From assembly GCA_037444625.1 (NCBI GenBank), contig JBBIMA010000009.1, forward strand, positions 1 through 64,000: a stretch of DNA of 64,000 nt, in the 5' to 3' direction. Below, one piece after another: positions 34,877-42,623 of this stretch; positions within the stretch are counted from its first letter, which is position 1, and every line of letters begins with the position of its first letter. Source of the DNA: DTHT01 sp037444625 (lineage in GTDB: Bacteria; Acidobacteriota; Terriglobia; Bryobacterales; Bryobacteraceae). A program made the translations under genes and the position numbers. Below the pieces are notes generated by a model that searched no databases, was not told the origin of the DNA, and saw only the letters and a list, made by a program, of their open reading frames with translations.

Positions 34877-35734
34877 ATGGCGGCCGGCGCCGCGGGACGC
34901 CATGCTGGAGGCGTGCTGGTGGTGTTTTCGGACCTGGACGGAACCCTGCTCGACGCCCGGAGCTACGACTGGCGGCCGGCCCGGCCCGCCCTGGAGGCCC
35001 TCCGCCGGCGCGGCGCGTCGCTGGTGTTGGCCAGCAGCAAGACCCGGGCCGAGCTGGAGTTCTGGCGCGCCCGGCTGGGCAACCGGGATCCCTACATCGT
35101 CGAGAACGGCGGCGCCTTGATTGTCCCCCGGGGCTACTTCCCCTTCCGGTTGCCGGGCGCCCTCGAGCGAGAGGACGGCCAGCTCATCGAGCTGGGCCGG
35201 CCCTACCCCGAGCTGACCGAGGCCCTGGAGGCCGCGGCGGCCGAAAGCGGCGTGCGCGTGCTGGGCTTCTCCCGCATGACGGCGGGGCAGGTCCGCCGCC
35301 GCACGGGTCTTCCCCTGGCGCAGGCGCGGCTGGCCAAGCAGCGCGAGTATGACGAAGCCTTCCAGATCCTGGGCTCGACGCCCCCGGAGCCTCTGCTGCG
35401 GGCCATCGAGCGGTGCGGGCTGCGCTGGACGCGCGGCGGCCGCTTTTACCACATCCTGGGCGACAACGACAAGGCGGCGGCCGCCGGAATCCTCCTGGAG
35501 GCCTACCGCCGGGCGCGCGGCCCCGTCCACAGCGTCGGGCTGGGCGACGGATGGAACGACTTGGGTCTGCTTCGCCTGGTGGACACACCCGTATTGATCC
35601 GCACGCCTGCGGCGCGCGAACTCCAAGCCCTGCTGAGCCGGGCGCGCATCACCAGCCGTCCCGGACCGGAGGGCTGGAAGGAAGCCATCCTGGAAATCCT
35701 CAGCCAACCGGCCGCCTCAGAGGTGGTTCCATAG
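34877..35734 (+). CDS. Mannosyl/glucosyl-3-phosphoglycerate phosphatase-like HAD protein
   Basis: A HAD-IIB phosphatase of the MpgP/YedP type, about 270-285 residues. Motif I is FSDLDGTLLD, motif II lies in LASSKTRAE, ENGGA follows, the cap holds QREYDEAF (matching the REFDEPF signature of MpgP), and GDGWNDLGLL is motif IV. MpgP/GpgP enzymes remove the 3-phosphate from mannosyl- or glucosyl-3-phosphoglycerate. The start is uncertain: ATG 34877 opens the frame, but GTG 34919 follows a GGAG by 8 nt and begins one residue before FSDLDGT. A GpgS gene and an Mgs/Ggs-like gene lie within 4.5 kb, supporting this role. Confidence 0.82.
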   Translation: MAAGAAGRHAGGVLVVFSDLDGTLLDARSYDWRPARPALEALRRRGASLVLASSKTRAELEFWRARLGNRDPYIVENGGALIVPRGYFPFRLPGALEREDGQLIELGRPYPELTEALEAAAAESGVRVLGFSRMTAGQVRRRTGLPLAQARLAKQREYDEAFQILGSTPPEPLLRAIERCGLRWTRGGRFYHILGDNDKAAAAGILLEAYRRARGPVHSVGLGDGWNDLGLLRLVDTPVLIRTPAARELQALLSRARITSRPGPEGWKEAILEILSQPAASEVVP

Positions 35735-36418
35735 CGACTTTTCCTCGCCGTCCCCGGCGCGGGCCGGCTCGCCCCAGCGCCGCTTGAGAGCGCCGTGCAC
35801 TCCGAGCCCCAGCGCCAGGCTGGCCGCCAGCACGGCGCCGCCCACCACCAGCACGAAGGCCGCCAGGAAGACCTCGCGGGCGAAGTTCAGATGATCGGCC
35901 GCCGCCACCACCGCCACGAACATGATCAGCACGCGCACCCCGGCGGCCAGCCGGCGCGGGTGAGGCAGATCCTCGTTGACCGCCCACACCAGCATGCTCC
36001 GGCCCAGGAACTGGGCCAGCCAGGCGCCGGCCAGCAGGATCAGGGCGGCGGTGGCCAGCTTGGGCAGCAGGAAGACCACCGCCTGAACGATCTGGCTGGT
36101 CAGGGCGGTGTTGAAAGCGTTCAGCGCGGTCAGCAGGCCGATCAGCAGGATCAGCCAGTAGGCGCCGGCCGCCACCAGGGGCGCGGCCTGCATGGGCCGG
36201 CTGCGGCCCAGCATCGAGGCCAGGCCGCTCTCCAGCAGAAACCGGTCCAGCCAGGCGGTCTTGGTGATGCGCATTACCAGCAGGCGCACCAGCGCGGCGA
36301 TCAGCAGGGCGGCCAGGAAAATGACCAGCCCGGCCAGCAGGGGCGGCACGTAGGCGGTCGCGGTTTGAGCCAGGCGCTGAAGCGACTGTTCGAGAATTTC
36401 GCGCAGCGTGGCGATCAT
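35717..36418 (-). CDS. Small-conductance mechanosensitive channel-like membrane protein
   Basis: A 233-residue integral membrane protein with five hydrophobic segments and the conserved TM-helix repeat (about residues 25-50 and 110-135, AYVPPLLAGLVIFLAAL and VVFLLPKLATAALILLAG). This repeat occurs in YnaI/MscS-related or poorly defined channel proteins; the MscS beta domain is absent, so a channel function is a family guess. Its ATG overlaps the stop of the glycosyltransferase gene (ATGA) and follows a GGAGGTG site. Coupling to compatible-solute genes suggests a role in osmotic adjustment. It overlaps the convergent phosphatase gene by 18 bp. Confidence 0.75.
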   Translation of the reverse strand: MIATLREILEQSLQRLAQTATAYVPPLLAGLVIFLAALLIAALVRLLVMRITKTAWLDRFLLESGLASMLGRSRPMQAAPLVAAGAYWLILLIGLLTALNAFNTALTSQIVQAVVFLLPKLATAALILLAGAWLAQFLGRSMLVWAVNEDLPHPRRLAAGVRVLIMFVAVVAAADHLNFAREVFLAAFVLVVGGAVLAASLALGLGVHGALKRRWGEPARAGDGEEKSLWNHL

Positions 36419-37728
36419 GGTTTCACCTCCACGGGCGCAGGCTGGGCTTTGGGCGCCGCCGGCGGGCGGACGGAATCCCAGCGCGCCGCCAGATAAGGCT
36501 TGGCCGCCTCGAAGGCCAGGCAGAGCTGCTCGATGCGCTCCTCGACCTCCGAGGAAATCATGCTTTCCGTCTCCAGAACGAAGGAGGCCACGCGGCCCAG
36601 GTACAGGGGCGTGAGCGAACGCAGCAGGTGCCCGCGTTCCACGGGCAGGGCGCGGTGGGCGCAGGCGAAGTCCAGCACGATGCGGGCCCAGAGTTCGTCC
36701 GGCAGCCGCCAGCCTCGCGGGTCGGCCTCCGCCTGCCGGCAGAGGGCCAGCAGGGCCTCCAGAGTGCCCCGCTCCAGCGCCAGGGCCAGAATCTCGCGCA
36801 GCTCGCGGCAGCCGGTCAGAAAGGATTTCACCATCCGCTCCAGGTTCACCGGCACCGGATCCAGGCCCACGTCGAAGCGGAACCCGAACAGATCCGCCGG
36901 ACGACTCCCGCTGACGCCGCGCCAGACCGCCTCGTACTCTCGCATCAGGGTGAACACGCTGCCTACCACCTGGTGCAGCATGGCGCTCAAGTCCGCCGCC
37001 GGGTCCTTGGCGTCGTGCAGCTTGGCTCCCAGGAAGCTCTGGCAGACCTGGAAGCCCTCGGCGATGGCGATGGTGGTCATCCAGATGTCAATGCCATAGC
37101 GGGCCACGTCGGTCTCCCAGTCCTTGCGCTCCAGATAGCGGGCGAGCAGGCGGGCCGAGACGCCGAAGTCGCCCCCGATGGGCTGGCGCACGCGCAACCC
37201 GTAAAGGGCCCGGGTGAGCGGATAGACGATGCTGTTGGTGATCGTGCCGTCGTACTTGTGCCGGTGGTAGTAGGGGGCCACGAAATCGTAGCCGGCGTGC
37301 AGGATGGGCCGCAGCAGCAGGTCTATCCATTCCGGCGTGATCGAGCGCAGATCGGCGTCCACCACCGCGCAGGCCCGCGCTCCCAGCTCGCGGGCCAGGG
37401 TGAAGATCAGGCGGAAGGCGCTGCCCTTGCCGGGAATGCCGTGGTAAGGCAGCGAGAGCCGGTGCACGGGCAGCAGCGGGGTGGACAACAGCAACAGTTG
37501 GGGCGACTCGATCGAAGCGCTCAGCACCGCCTCGCGGGTTCCGTCGCGCGAGCCGCCGTCGGAGTTGATGATCACGGCGGAAAGCTGACCGAAGTACTTG
37601 GCCAGCCCGGCCTGGGCCGCCCGCACCACGTGTCCGATGGTGCGGGCGTTGTTGTAGCTGGGGATGCCGACCACCAAGTCGGCCTGCTTGAGCCCTGCCA
37701 GGGCTCTGCGCGCTTCATCGCTCGACAT
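36415..37728 (-). CDS. Mannosylglycerate/glucosylglycerate synthase-like glycosyltransferase
   Basis: A 437-residue glycosyltransferase with a GT-A fold. VVGIPSYNNARTIGHVV is the nucleotide-binding start, then PGKGSAFRLIF, DAD in ACAVVDADLRSITPEWID, the YDG..TNSIVYPLTR region, QPIGGDFGVS and LHDAKD. This order resembles the retaining mannosylglycerate synthase Mgs and the Ggs enzyme of Persephonella, where the DxD and a His bind metal. It would transfer a sugar from a sugar nucleotide to glycerate or a glycosylglycerate. Its neighbours, GpgS upstream by 37 bp and the channel downstream, support compatible-solute synthesis. Exact donor and acceptor are unknown. Confidence 0.72.
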   Translation of the reverse strand: MSSDEARRALAGLKQADLVVGIPSYNNARTIGHVVRAAQAGLAKYFGQLSAVIINSDGGSRDGTREAVLSASIESPQLLLLSTPLLPVHRLSLPYHGIPGKGSAFRLIFTLARELGARACAVVDADLRSITPEWIDLLLRPILHAGYDFVAPYYHRHKYDGTITNSIVYPLTRALYGLRVRQPIGGDFGVSARLLARYLERKDWETDVARYGIDIWMTTIAIAEGFQVCQSFLGAKLHDAKDPAADLSAMLHQVVGSVFTLMREYEAVWRGVSGSRPADLFGFRFDVGLDPVPVNLERMVKSFLTGCRELREILALALERGTLEALLALCRQAEADPRGWRLPDELWARIVLDFACAHRALPVERGHLLRSLTPLYLGRVASFVLETESMISSEVEERIEQLCLAFEAAKPYLAARWDSVRPPAAPKAQPAPVEVKP

Positions 37729-37765
37729 GCACGCCGCCGATGCTCCGCAGGGAGGGGAACCGGTT

Positions 37766-39019
37766 TCAGGCCGCCGAAACCGCCGCCACCGGTTCGATCC
37801 GCGCCGCCGGCCGCCGGGCGTCGGCCTCGACCGCCTCCCGCAGGTAGCGGAAGAAATCCGGGATGGCCGAGATCACGCGGTTCCAGTTGGGGATCTGGGG
37901 CGGACCCAGCGGATCCTCCAGGTACTCTTCGGCCGCCTGGCGCAGGCTGCGCGCGAAGGTGGCCACGGCCAGCTCCTCGGCGTGCCGGTCGAATTGCAAG
38001 CCGTTGAGCAAGGCGTCGGCGTAATAGCGGTCAATGGTGTCCTCGGCCAGGCGCACGTAGCGCACCTGGAGGCTGCGGAAGTGGTCCTTGGTGAAGACCA
38101 GGCCCTCGCCCGCCATGGTGCGGAACAGCGACTTGGCCACGTCCACCGTCATGCGCCGCAGCCCGCGGGCCGGATCCTCCGCCGAGAGGCTCTGATGCTT
38201 GTGCTCGTAATTGTCGGCCAGATCCACCTGGCAGACCCGGGAGACCGCGCAGTTGCGGAAAACCTCGGCCAGAACCCCCACCTCCAGTCCCCAGTCCCCC
38301 GGGATGCGGTTCACCCGGGCCAGATTGGCCTTCATGGCGAACTCCCCGGCCAGGGGGTAGCGGAAGCTGTCCAGGAACTTCAAAAACGGGGCGCCGGGCG
38401 CCATGCCTTCCATGGCCCGTATCAGCGGGGTGACGAACAGCCGGGTGACCCGGCCGTGCATGCGGTCGGTGACCCGGGCGTAGTAGCCCTTGCAGAACTC
38501 GAAGCCCAGGTTGGGATTGGCCACCGGGTAGCACAGGCGGGCCACCAGCCGCCGGTCGTAGTTGACGATGTCGCAATCGTGCAGGGCGATCACGCCGCAG
38601 TCCCCGGCCGCCAGCAGGAAGCCGTAGGCCAGCCAGCAGGAGCGTCCCTTGCCGTCGCTGCCGGCCGAGAGCCCCTGGGCCTCCAGCAGCCGGAACAGCT
38701 CCTGGATGCGAGGACTGTCTATCCACAGGATGGTCACCGGCTGCGGGAAGTCCTCGAAGAACCGGACCACCCGCTCGTACTGGCTCTGATCGGCCCGGCC
38801 CAGCGCCACCACGATGCGGCGCAGGTAGCGGACCCGGGCCAGCTCGTCGGCGATCCGGCGCATCGCCGGGGTTTCGAACTCCGCGTATAGGGCGGGCAGA
38901 ACCAGCCCGATAGGGGTCTCCGAGGAAAACCGCTCCAGCTCGCTCTCCAGCCGCTCCAAGCCGTTCGGATTCAGCCGATGCAGCGTAGCCACCAAACCGG
39001 TCTGATAGAAGTCTGCCAT
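37766..39019 (-). CDS. gpgS: Glucosyl-3-phosphoglycerate synthase-like glycosyltransferase (GT81)
   Basis: A 417-residue enzyme. The opening DFYQTGLVATLHRL is characteristic of the GT81 glucosyl-3-phosphoglycerate synthases. LVLPALYAEFETPA, ALHDCDIVNYDRRLV (DxD-like metal site), GFEFCKGYYARV, the RYPLAGEFA segment and DWGLEVGVLAE follow. It would make glucosyl-3-phosphoglycerate from NDP-glucose and 3-phosphoglycerate, the first step to glucosylglycerate. The start is MADFYQ; GGAGGGGAGG precedes it. The next gene is the Mgs/Ggs-like transferase, and a GpgP-type phosphatase lies 2 kb further, giving a full two-step route. 3-phosphoglycerate links it to the nearby gpmA/eno genes. Confidence 0.82.
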   Translation of the reverse strand: MADFYQTGLVATLHRLNPNGLERLESELERFSSETPIGLVLPALYAEFETPAMRRIADELARVRYLRRIVVALGRADQSQYERVVRFFEDFPQPVTILWIDSPRIQELFRLLEAQGLSAGSDGKGRSCWLAYGFLLAAGDCGVIALHDCDIVNYDRRLVARLCYPVANPNLGFEFCKGYYARVTDRMHGRVTRLFVTPLIRAMEGMAPGAPFLKFLDSFRYPLAGEFAMKANLARVNRIPGDWGLEVGVLAEVFRNCAVSRVCQVDLADNYEHKHQSLSAEDPARGLRRMTVDVAKSLFRTMAGEGLVFTKDHFRSLQVRYVRLAEDTIDRYYADALLNGLQFDRHAEELAVATFARSLRQAAEEYLEDPLGPPQIPNWNRVISAIPDFFRYLREAVEADARRPAARIEPVAAVSAA

Positions 39020-39146
39020 CAGCCTCCCCTCCCGAACTTCCAGACTAGCCGCCGGGGACCGGCAATCCCATACAGGCAAGGGAGTAACCTGGGCCGGAAA
39101 AGGGGGTAGTCGGCCGGGCCGAGAGCGGGCCGGCGGCGAGCGGCGC

Positions 39147-39764
39147 CTACAGCGCCTCGCCCGGGCGGCAGACCAGCGAGAGGAATTCCTCGCGCGTGCC
39201 CTTGCGCGTGCGGAAGGCGCCCAGCATCGCGCTGGTGACCGCCCCGGAATGCTGCTTCTCCACCCCGCGCATCATCATGCAGAAGTGCCGCGCCTGGCAG
39301 ACCACGCCCACGCCCAGGGGGTTCAGCACGTCCTGGAGGGTCTGGGCCACTTGCTGCGTGAGCCGCTCTTGAAGCTGGAGCCGCCGGGCGAACATGTCCA
39401 CGATGCGCGGGATCTTGCTCAACCCGATGACCTTCTGGCGCGGGATGTAGGCCACGTGCATCTTGCCGAAGAAGGGCAGCAGATGGTGCTCGCAGAGGCT
39501 GAAGAACTCGATGTCTTTGACGATGACCATCTCGTCGTAGTTGACCGTGAACAGGGCTCCGTTGATGACCTCTTCGAGCTTGACCCGGTAGCCGCTGGTC
39601 AGGTATTCCAGCGCCTTTTGGATGCGCTCGGGCGTGCGCCGCAAGCCTTCGCGGCCGGGATCTTCGCCCAACTGCCGGAGCACCTCTTCCATCAGCGAGG
39701 CCACCGAGCCGGCCGGGCGCCGGGCGGGGAACTCCCTCAGAACGGCTCTCGCACGCGGTTTCAC
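39147..39764 (-). CDS. folE: GTP cyclohydrolase I
   Basis: A 205-residue enzyme turning GTP into 7,8-dihydroneopterin triphosphate. LLRRTPERI-like REGLRRTPERIQKAL, EFFSLCEHHLLPFFGKMHVAYIP (zinc Cys and His), IGLSKIPRIVDMFARRLQLQERLT and the C-terminal HFCMMMRGV with its Cys are all present. It begins with GTG overlapping the stop of the first PTPS-like gene (GTGA). It closes an operon PTPS - PTPS - folE, in which product and consumer enzymes of pterin synthesis are adjacent. Confidence 0.96.
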   Translation of the reverse strand: MKPRARAVLREFPARRPAGSVASLMEEVLRQLGEDPGREGLRRTPERIQKALEYLTSGYRVKLEEVINGALFTVNYDEMVIVKDIEFFSLCEHHLLPFFGKMHVAYIPRQKVIGLSKIPRIVDMFARRLQLQERLTQQVAQTLQDVLNPLGVGVVCQARHFCMMMRGVEKQHSGAVTSAMLGAFRTRKGTREEFLSLVCRPGEAL

Positions 39765-40189
39765 TCTTCCTCCATGATCTCAAAACTGTTGCGCCGGGTT
39801 TCCTGAAGCCGGATTCGGGCCAGGCGCGGCTCCCCGTCGGGGAAGGCCTCCGGCCAGCGCTCCCGAAGCCGCCGGCTGATGGCGCGGGCCAGGTTCTCCG
39901 AGGTGGGCGGAGCGGCGGCGAACTCCGGGATTTCGGCGTTCAGGTTGCGCCCGTGAAAGACCTCGAGCACGGCGCGGGAGACCAGCCGGTCCAGGGCGGC
40001 GGGATTGAGCACCCGGCCGGTGGCGGGTTGTCGGCGGCCCTGGGCGCTGACCTCGAGCAGGTAGTCGTGGCCGTGGCCGTAAGGATTATTGCACTTGCCG
40101 TAGGCGGCGCGATTTTCGCCCGGGGTCAGCCCGGGAGCGTGCAGCCGGTGGCAGGCCGAGAAGCGATAGCGCCGCGTCACCCGCATCAT
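39761..40189 (-). CDS. 6-pyruvoyl-tetrahydropterin synthase/QueD paralogue with catalytic Cys
   Basis: A 142-residue pterin enzyme of the PTPS/QueD fold. Zinc His residues are H14, H39 and H41 (FSACH and YGHGH); C33 in GKCNNPYGHGH is the catalytic Cys; the late Glu in IRLQETRRNSFEI is the pterin anchor. It could form 6-pyruvoyl-tetrahydropterin or 6-carboxy-tetrahydropterin. ATG 40189 overlaps the stop of the preceding paralogue (ATGA). Its own stop overlaps folE, so the three genes are tightly coupled. Confidence 0.87.
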   Translation of the reverse strand: MMRVTRRYRFSACHRLHAPGLTPGENRAAYGKCNNPYGHGHDYLLEVSAQGRRQPATGRVLNPAALDRLVSRAVLEVFHGRNLNAEIPEFAAAPPTSENLARAISRRLRERWPEAFPDGEPRLARIRLQETRRNSFEIMEEE

Positions 40190-40602
40190 GACTCGTCTCC
40201 GAAGCAGTCCACGTAATAGTCCTCGGTTTCCCAGACGCGCACGGCATGCAGGCGGCGGCCGGCGACGCGTACTTCCGGCTCCAGACGCCGCCAGATCTCG
40301 CGGGCCAGGTTTTCCGCCGTAGGCACGACGCGATCGAAGGGCGGGACCTCGTAATTGAGGAAGCGATGGTCCATGGGCTCGATGACCGTGCGGCGCAGGA
40401 TCTCCTTGAGCGCCTTCAGGTCGAACACCATGCCGGTGACCGGATCGGGCGGGCCCTCGAGGGTGACTTCCACCGCCCAGTTGTGACCATGGCCGTGAGG
40501 GTTGGCCGCCTCGCCGTACAGCTCCCGGTTCTGGCTCTCGGAGAGCTCCGGCAGGCGGCAGAAGTGCGCCGCGGAGAACTCGACGCGACGGGTGACTAGC
40601 AT
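40186..40602 (-). CDS. PTPS/QueD paralogue lacking the catalytic Cys
   Basis: A 138-residue PTPS-fold protein, from ATG 40602 (an in-frame GTG at 40617 has no better ribosome site). Zinc His residues H13, H38 and H40 and the C-terminal Glu in VRVWETEDYYV are kept, but the catalytic Cys position is Ala (A32 in GEAANPHGHGH). It is not PTPS-III either, where Glu occupies the Cys position; here Glu is one residue earlier. It may do a Cys-independent reaction such as dihydroneopterin triphosphate side-chain cleavage, or pair with the Cys-containing paralogue. It starts the folE operon. Confidence 0.83.
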   Translation of the reverse strand: MLVTRRVEFSAAHFCRLPELSESQNRELYGEAANPHGHGHNWAVEVTLEGPPDPVTGMVFDLKALKEILRRTVIEPMDHRFLNYEVPPFDRVVPTAENLAREIWRRLEPEVRVAGRRLHAVRVWETEDYYVDCFGDES

Positions 40603-40689
40603 GGCGGCCGATGCCACTCCAAGTAGTTTTGATGCCCGGCCCGGCGAACGGATACACTGAAATCATAGCAGTGAGGAAGGAAGGCTGAA

Positions 40690-41211
40690 GTGAACCGAGA
40701 CCGCCTGCTGCGGCTGCTCATCGCCGTCTGCCTGGCGTTGCTGGCTTACGGCGTGATGCGGGCGCTGCGCGAGCCGGTGGTCAACGTGAACGACACCGCC
40801 CCGGAGTTCCGCATCGTGGCCGACAACGGGCGCGCCGTATCGCGCTCGGACTTCGGCGGGCGGCTGCTGGTGCTGAACTTCTGGGCGACTTGGTGCCCGC
40901 CCTGCCTGGAGGAGATGCCGTCGCTCGATCGCTTTCAGCAGGCGCTGGCTTCTTCGGGCGTGGTGGTTCTGGGCATCAGCGTGGATCGGGACGAGAAGGC
41001 CTACCGGCGGTTTCTGGCCGGCGCGCGGGTCTCCTTCCTGACGGCGCGCGACCCGGAGGCCCGCATCAGCGCCCGCTACGGCACCTTCAAGTACCCCGAG
41101 ACCTACCTGATTGACCGTCGGGGGCGGGTGCTGGAGAAATTCATCGGGCCGGCCGATTGGAGCGACCCGGAGATCATCCGGCGCGTCAAGACATTTCTGG
41201 AGGGCTCGTGA
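40690..41211 (+). CDS. TlpA/ResA-like membrane-anchored thioredoxin
   Basis: A 173-residue thiol-disulfide protein. An N-terminal membrane anchor (about residues 6-24) is followed by a thioredoxin fold with LNFWATWCPPC (C69, C72), the cis-Pro in KYPETYLID, and the ISVDRDEKAYRRF insertion usual in the AhpC/TSA-Redoxin group. It faces the periplasm and probably keeps cytochrome c or other thiols reduced. GTG 40690 follows AAGGAAGG. Its stop overlaps the GTG start of the glcD-like gene. Confidence 0.9.
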   Translation: MNRDRLLRLLIAVCLALLAYGVMRALREPVVNVNDTAPEFRIVADNGRAVSRSDFGGRLLVLNFWATWCPPCLEEMPSLDRFQQALASSGVVVLGISVDRDEKAYRRFLAGARVSFLTARDPEARISARYGTFKYPETYLIDRRGRVLEKFIGPADWSDPEIIRRVKTFLEGS

Positions 41212-42623
41212 TACCGGAACCGGCCAGGCGCCGGCTGCGGGAGCTTCTGGGGCCCGAAGGCTGCCTGGAGAACCCCGAGGATCTGGCGCTGTACGAGTAC
41301 GACGGCAGTGTGGACAAGGCGCGGCCGGAGATGGTGGTCTTCCCGCGCTCGACCGAAGAGGCGGCGGCGGTGGTCCGCATCGCCGCCCAGTACGGCATCC
41401 CGCTGGTGGCGCGGGGCGCGGGGACCGGCTTGAGCGGCGGGGCCATCCCGGCGGCCGGCGGGCTGGTGGCGGCCTTCACGCGCATGAATCGGATCCTCGA
41501 GCTGGACCTGGAGAACGAGCGGGCGGTGGTCGAGCCGGGTGTGGCCAACCTGGACGTGACGCTGGCGGTCCAGGGACGGGGTTACTTTTTCGCGCCCGAC
41601 CCCTCCAGCCAGCGGGCCTGCACTATCGGGGGCAACGTGGCCGAGAACGCCAGCGGGCCGCACACCCTGGCCTACGGCGTCACCGTCAATCACGTGCTGG
41701 GCCTGGAGGCGGTGCTGGCCGACGGCAGCGTGGTGGCCCTGGGGGGCAAGGAAGCCGATCCGCCGGGCTACGACCTGACGGCGCTGCTGGTGGGTTCGGA
41801 AGGGACGCTGGCTGTGGTGACCAAGGCGGTGCTCCGCCTGCTGAGGCAGCCCGAGCAGGTGAAGACCATTCTGGCCATTTATGATTCCGTCGAGCAGGCC
41901 GCCCGCACGGTGGCCGAAATCACCGCTCGGGCCATCACCCCGGTGGCCCTGGAAATGATGGACGGCGTCATGCTCCGCATGGTCGAGGAGGCCACCGGCG
42001 CGGGCTACCCCATGGACGCGGCCGCCGTGCTGCTGATCGAGCTGGAGGGCTTGCGCGAAGCGGTCGAGGAGCAGGCCCGGCAGGTGCAGGAGGTCTGCCT
42101 GGCCTGCCGCTGCCGCCGCGTGCAACTGGCCCGCTCCGCCGAGGAGCGCGAACTGCTCTGGAAGGGCCGCAAGAACGCTTTCGGAGCCATCGGGCGGGTC
42201 AGCCCGTTCTACTACGTGCAGGACGGCGTGGTGCCGCGCACCCGGCTGCCGGCCGCGCTGGCCTTCGTCCAGGAAGTCTCGGAACGCTACGGCCTGGTGA
42301 TCAGCAACATCTTCCACGCCGGAGACGGCAACCTCCACCCCATCATCCTGTTTGACGGCCGCCGGCCGGGCGATCTCGAGAAGGCGCGCGCCGCGGCCGC
42401 GGAAATCCTCAAGCGCTCGATCGAGCTGGGTGGAACCATCACGGGCGAGCACGGCGTGGGCATGGAGAAGAACGACCTCATGCCGCTGCTTTACGGTCCC
42501 GACACGCTGGAGGTCTTCGCCCGCGTGAAGGCGCTCTTCGATCCGGCCGGCCTGCTGAATCCGGGCAAGCTGTTGCCGGCTGAGCTGGCCCCGGCGCGCA
42601 TCCGCTATCCTGGGGAGAGCTGA
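41208..42623 (+). CDS. FAD-linked oxidase, glycolate/D-lactate dehydrogenase (GlcD-like)
   Basis: A 471-residue flavoprotein of the vanillyl-alcohol-oxidase fold. The FAD domain (about 35-215) shows VPRGAGTGLSGGA-type VARGAGTGLSGGAIP, TIGGNVAENASGPHTLAYG and GSEGTLAVVTKA; the C-terminal domain has HAGDGNLHP and GEHGVG, with NPGKLLP at the end. It oxidises a 2-hydroxy acid such as glycolate or D-lactate. GTG 41208 overlaps the tlpA stop by four bases and follows GGAGGG. No GlcE/GlcF partner is adjacent, so electrons may go to a separate acceptor. Its end overlaps the UroD-like gene. Confidence 0.9.
   Translation: MIPEPARRRLRELLGPEGCLENPEDLALYEYDGSVDKARPEMVVFPRSTEEAAAVVRIAAQYGIPLVARGAGTGLSGGAIPAAGGLVAAFTRMNRILELDLENERAVVEPGVANLDVTLAVQGRGYFFAPDPSSQRACTIGGNVAENASGPHTLAYGVTVNHVLGLEAVLADGSVVALGGKEADPPGYDLTALLVGSEGTLAVVTKAVLRLLRQPEQVKTILAIYDSVEQAARTVAEITARAITPVALEMMDGVMLRMVEEATGAGYPMDAAAVLLIELEGLREAVEEQARQVQEVCLACRCRRVQLARSAEERELLWKGRKNAFGAIGRVSPFYYVQDGVVPRTRLPAALAFVQEVSERYGLVISNIFHAGDGNLHPIILFDGRRPGDLEKARAAAAEILKRSIELGGTITGEHGVGMEKNDLMPLLYGPDTLEVFARVKALFDPAGLLNPGKLLPAELAPARIRYPGES

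Noticed and set aside
37766..39019. Mannosyl-3-phosphoglycerate synthase (GT55) rather than GpgS
   Set aside because: The DFYQTG..TLH opening and overall order fit GT81 GpgS better; donor specificity still needs an assay.
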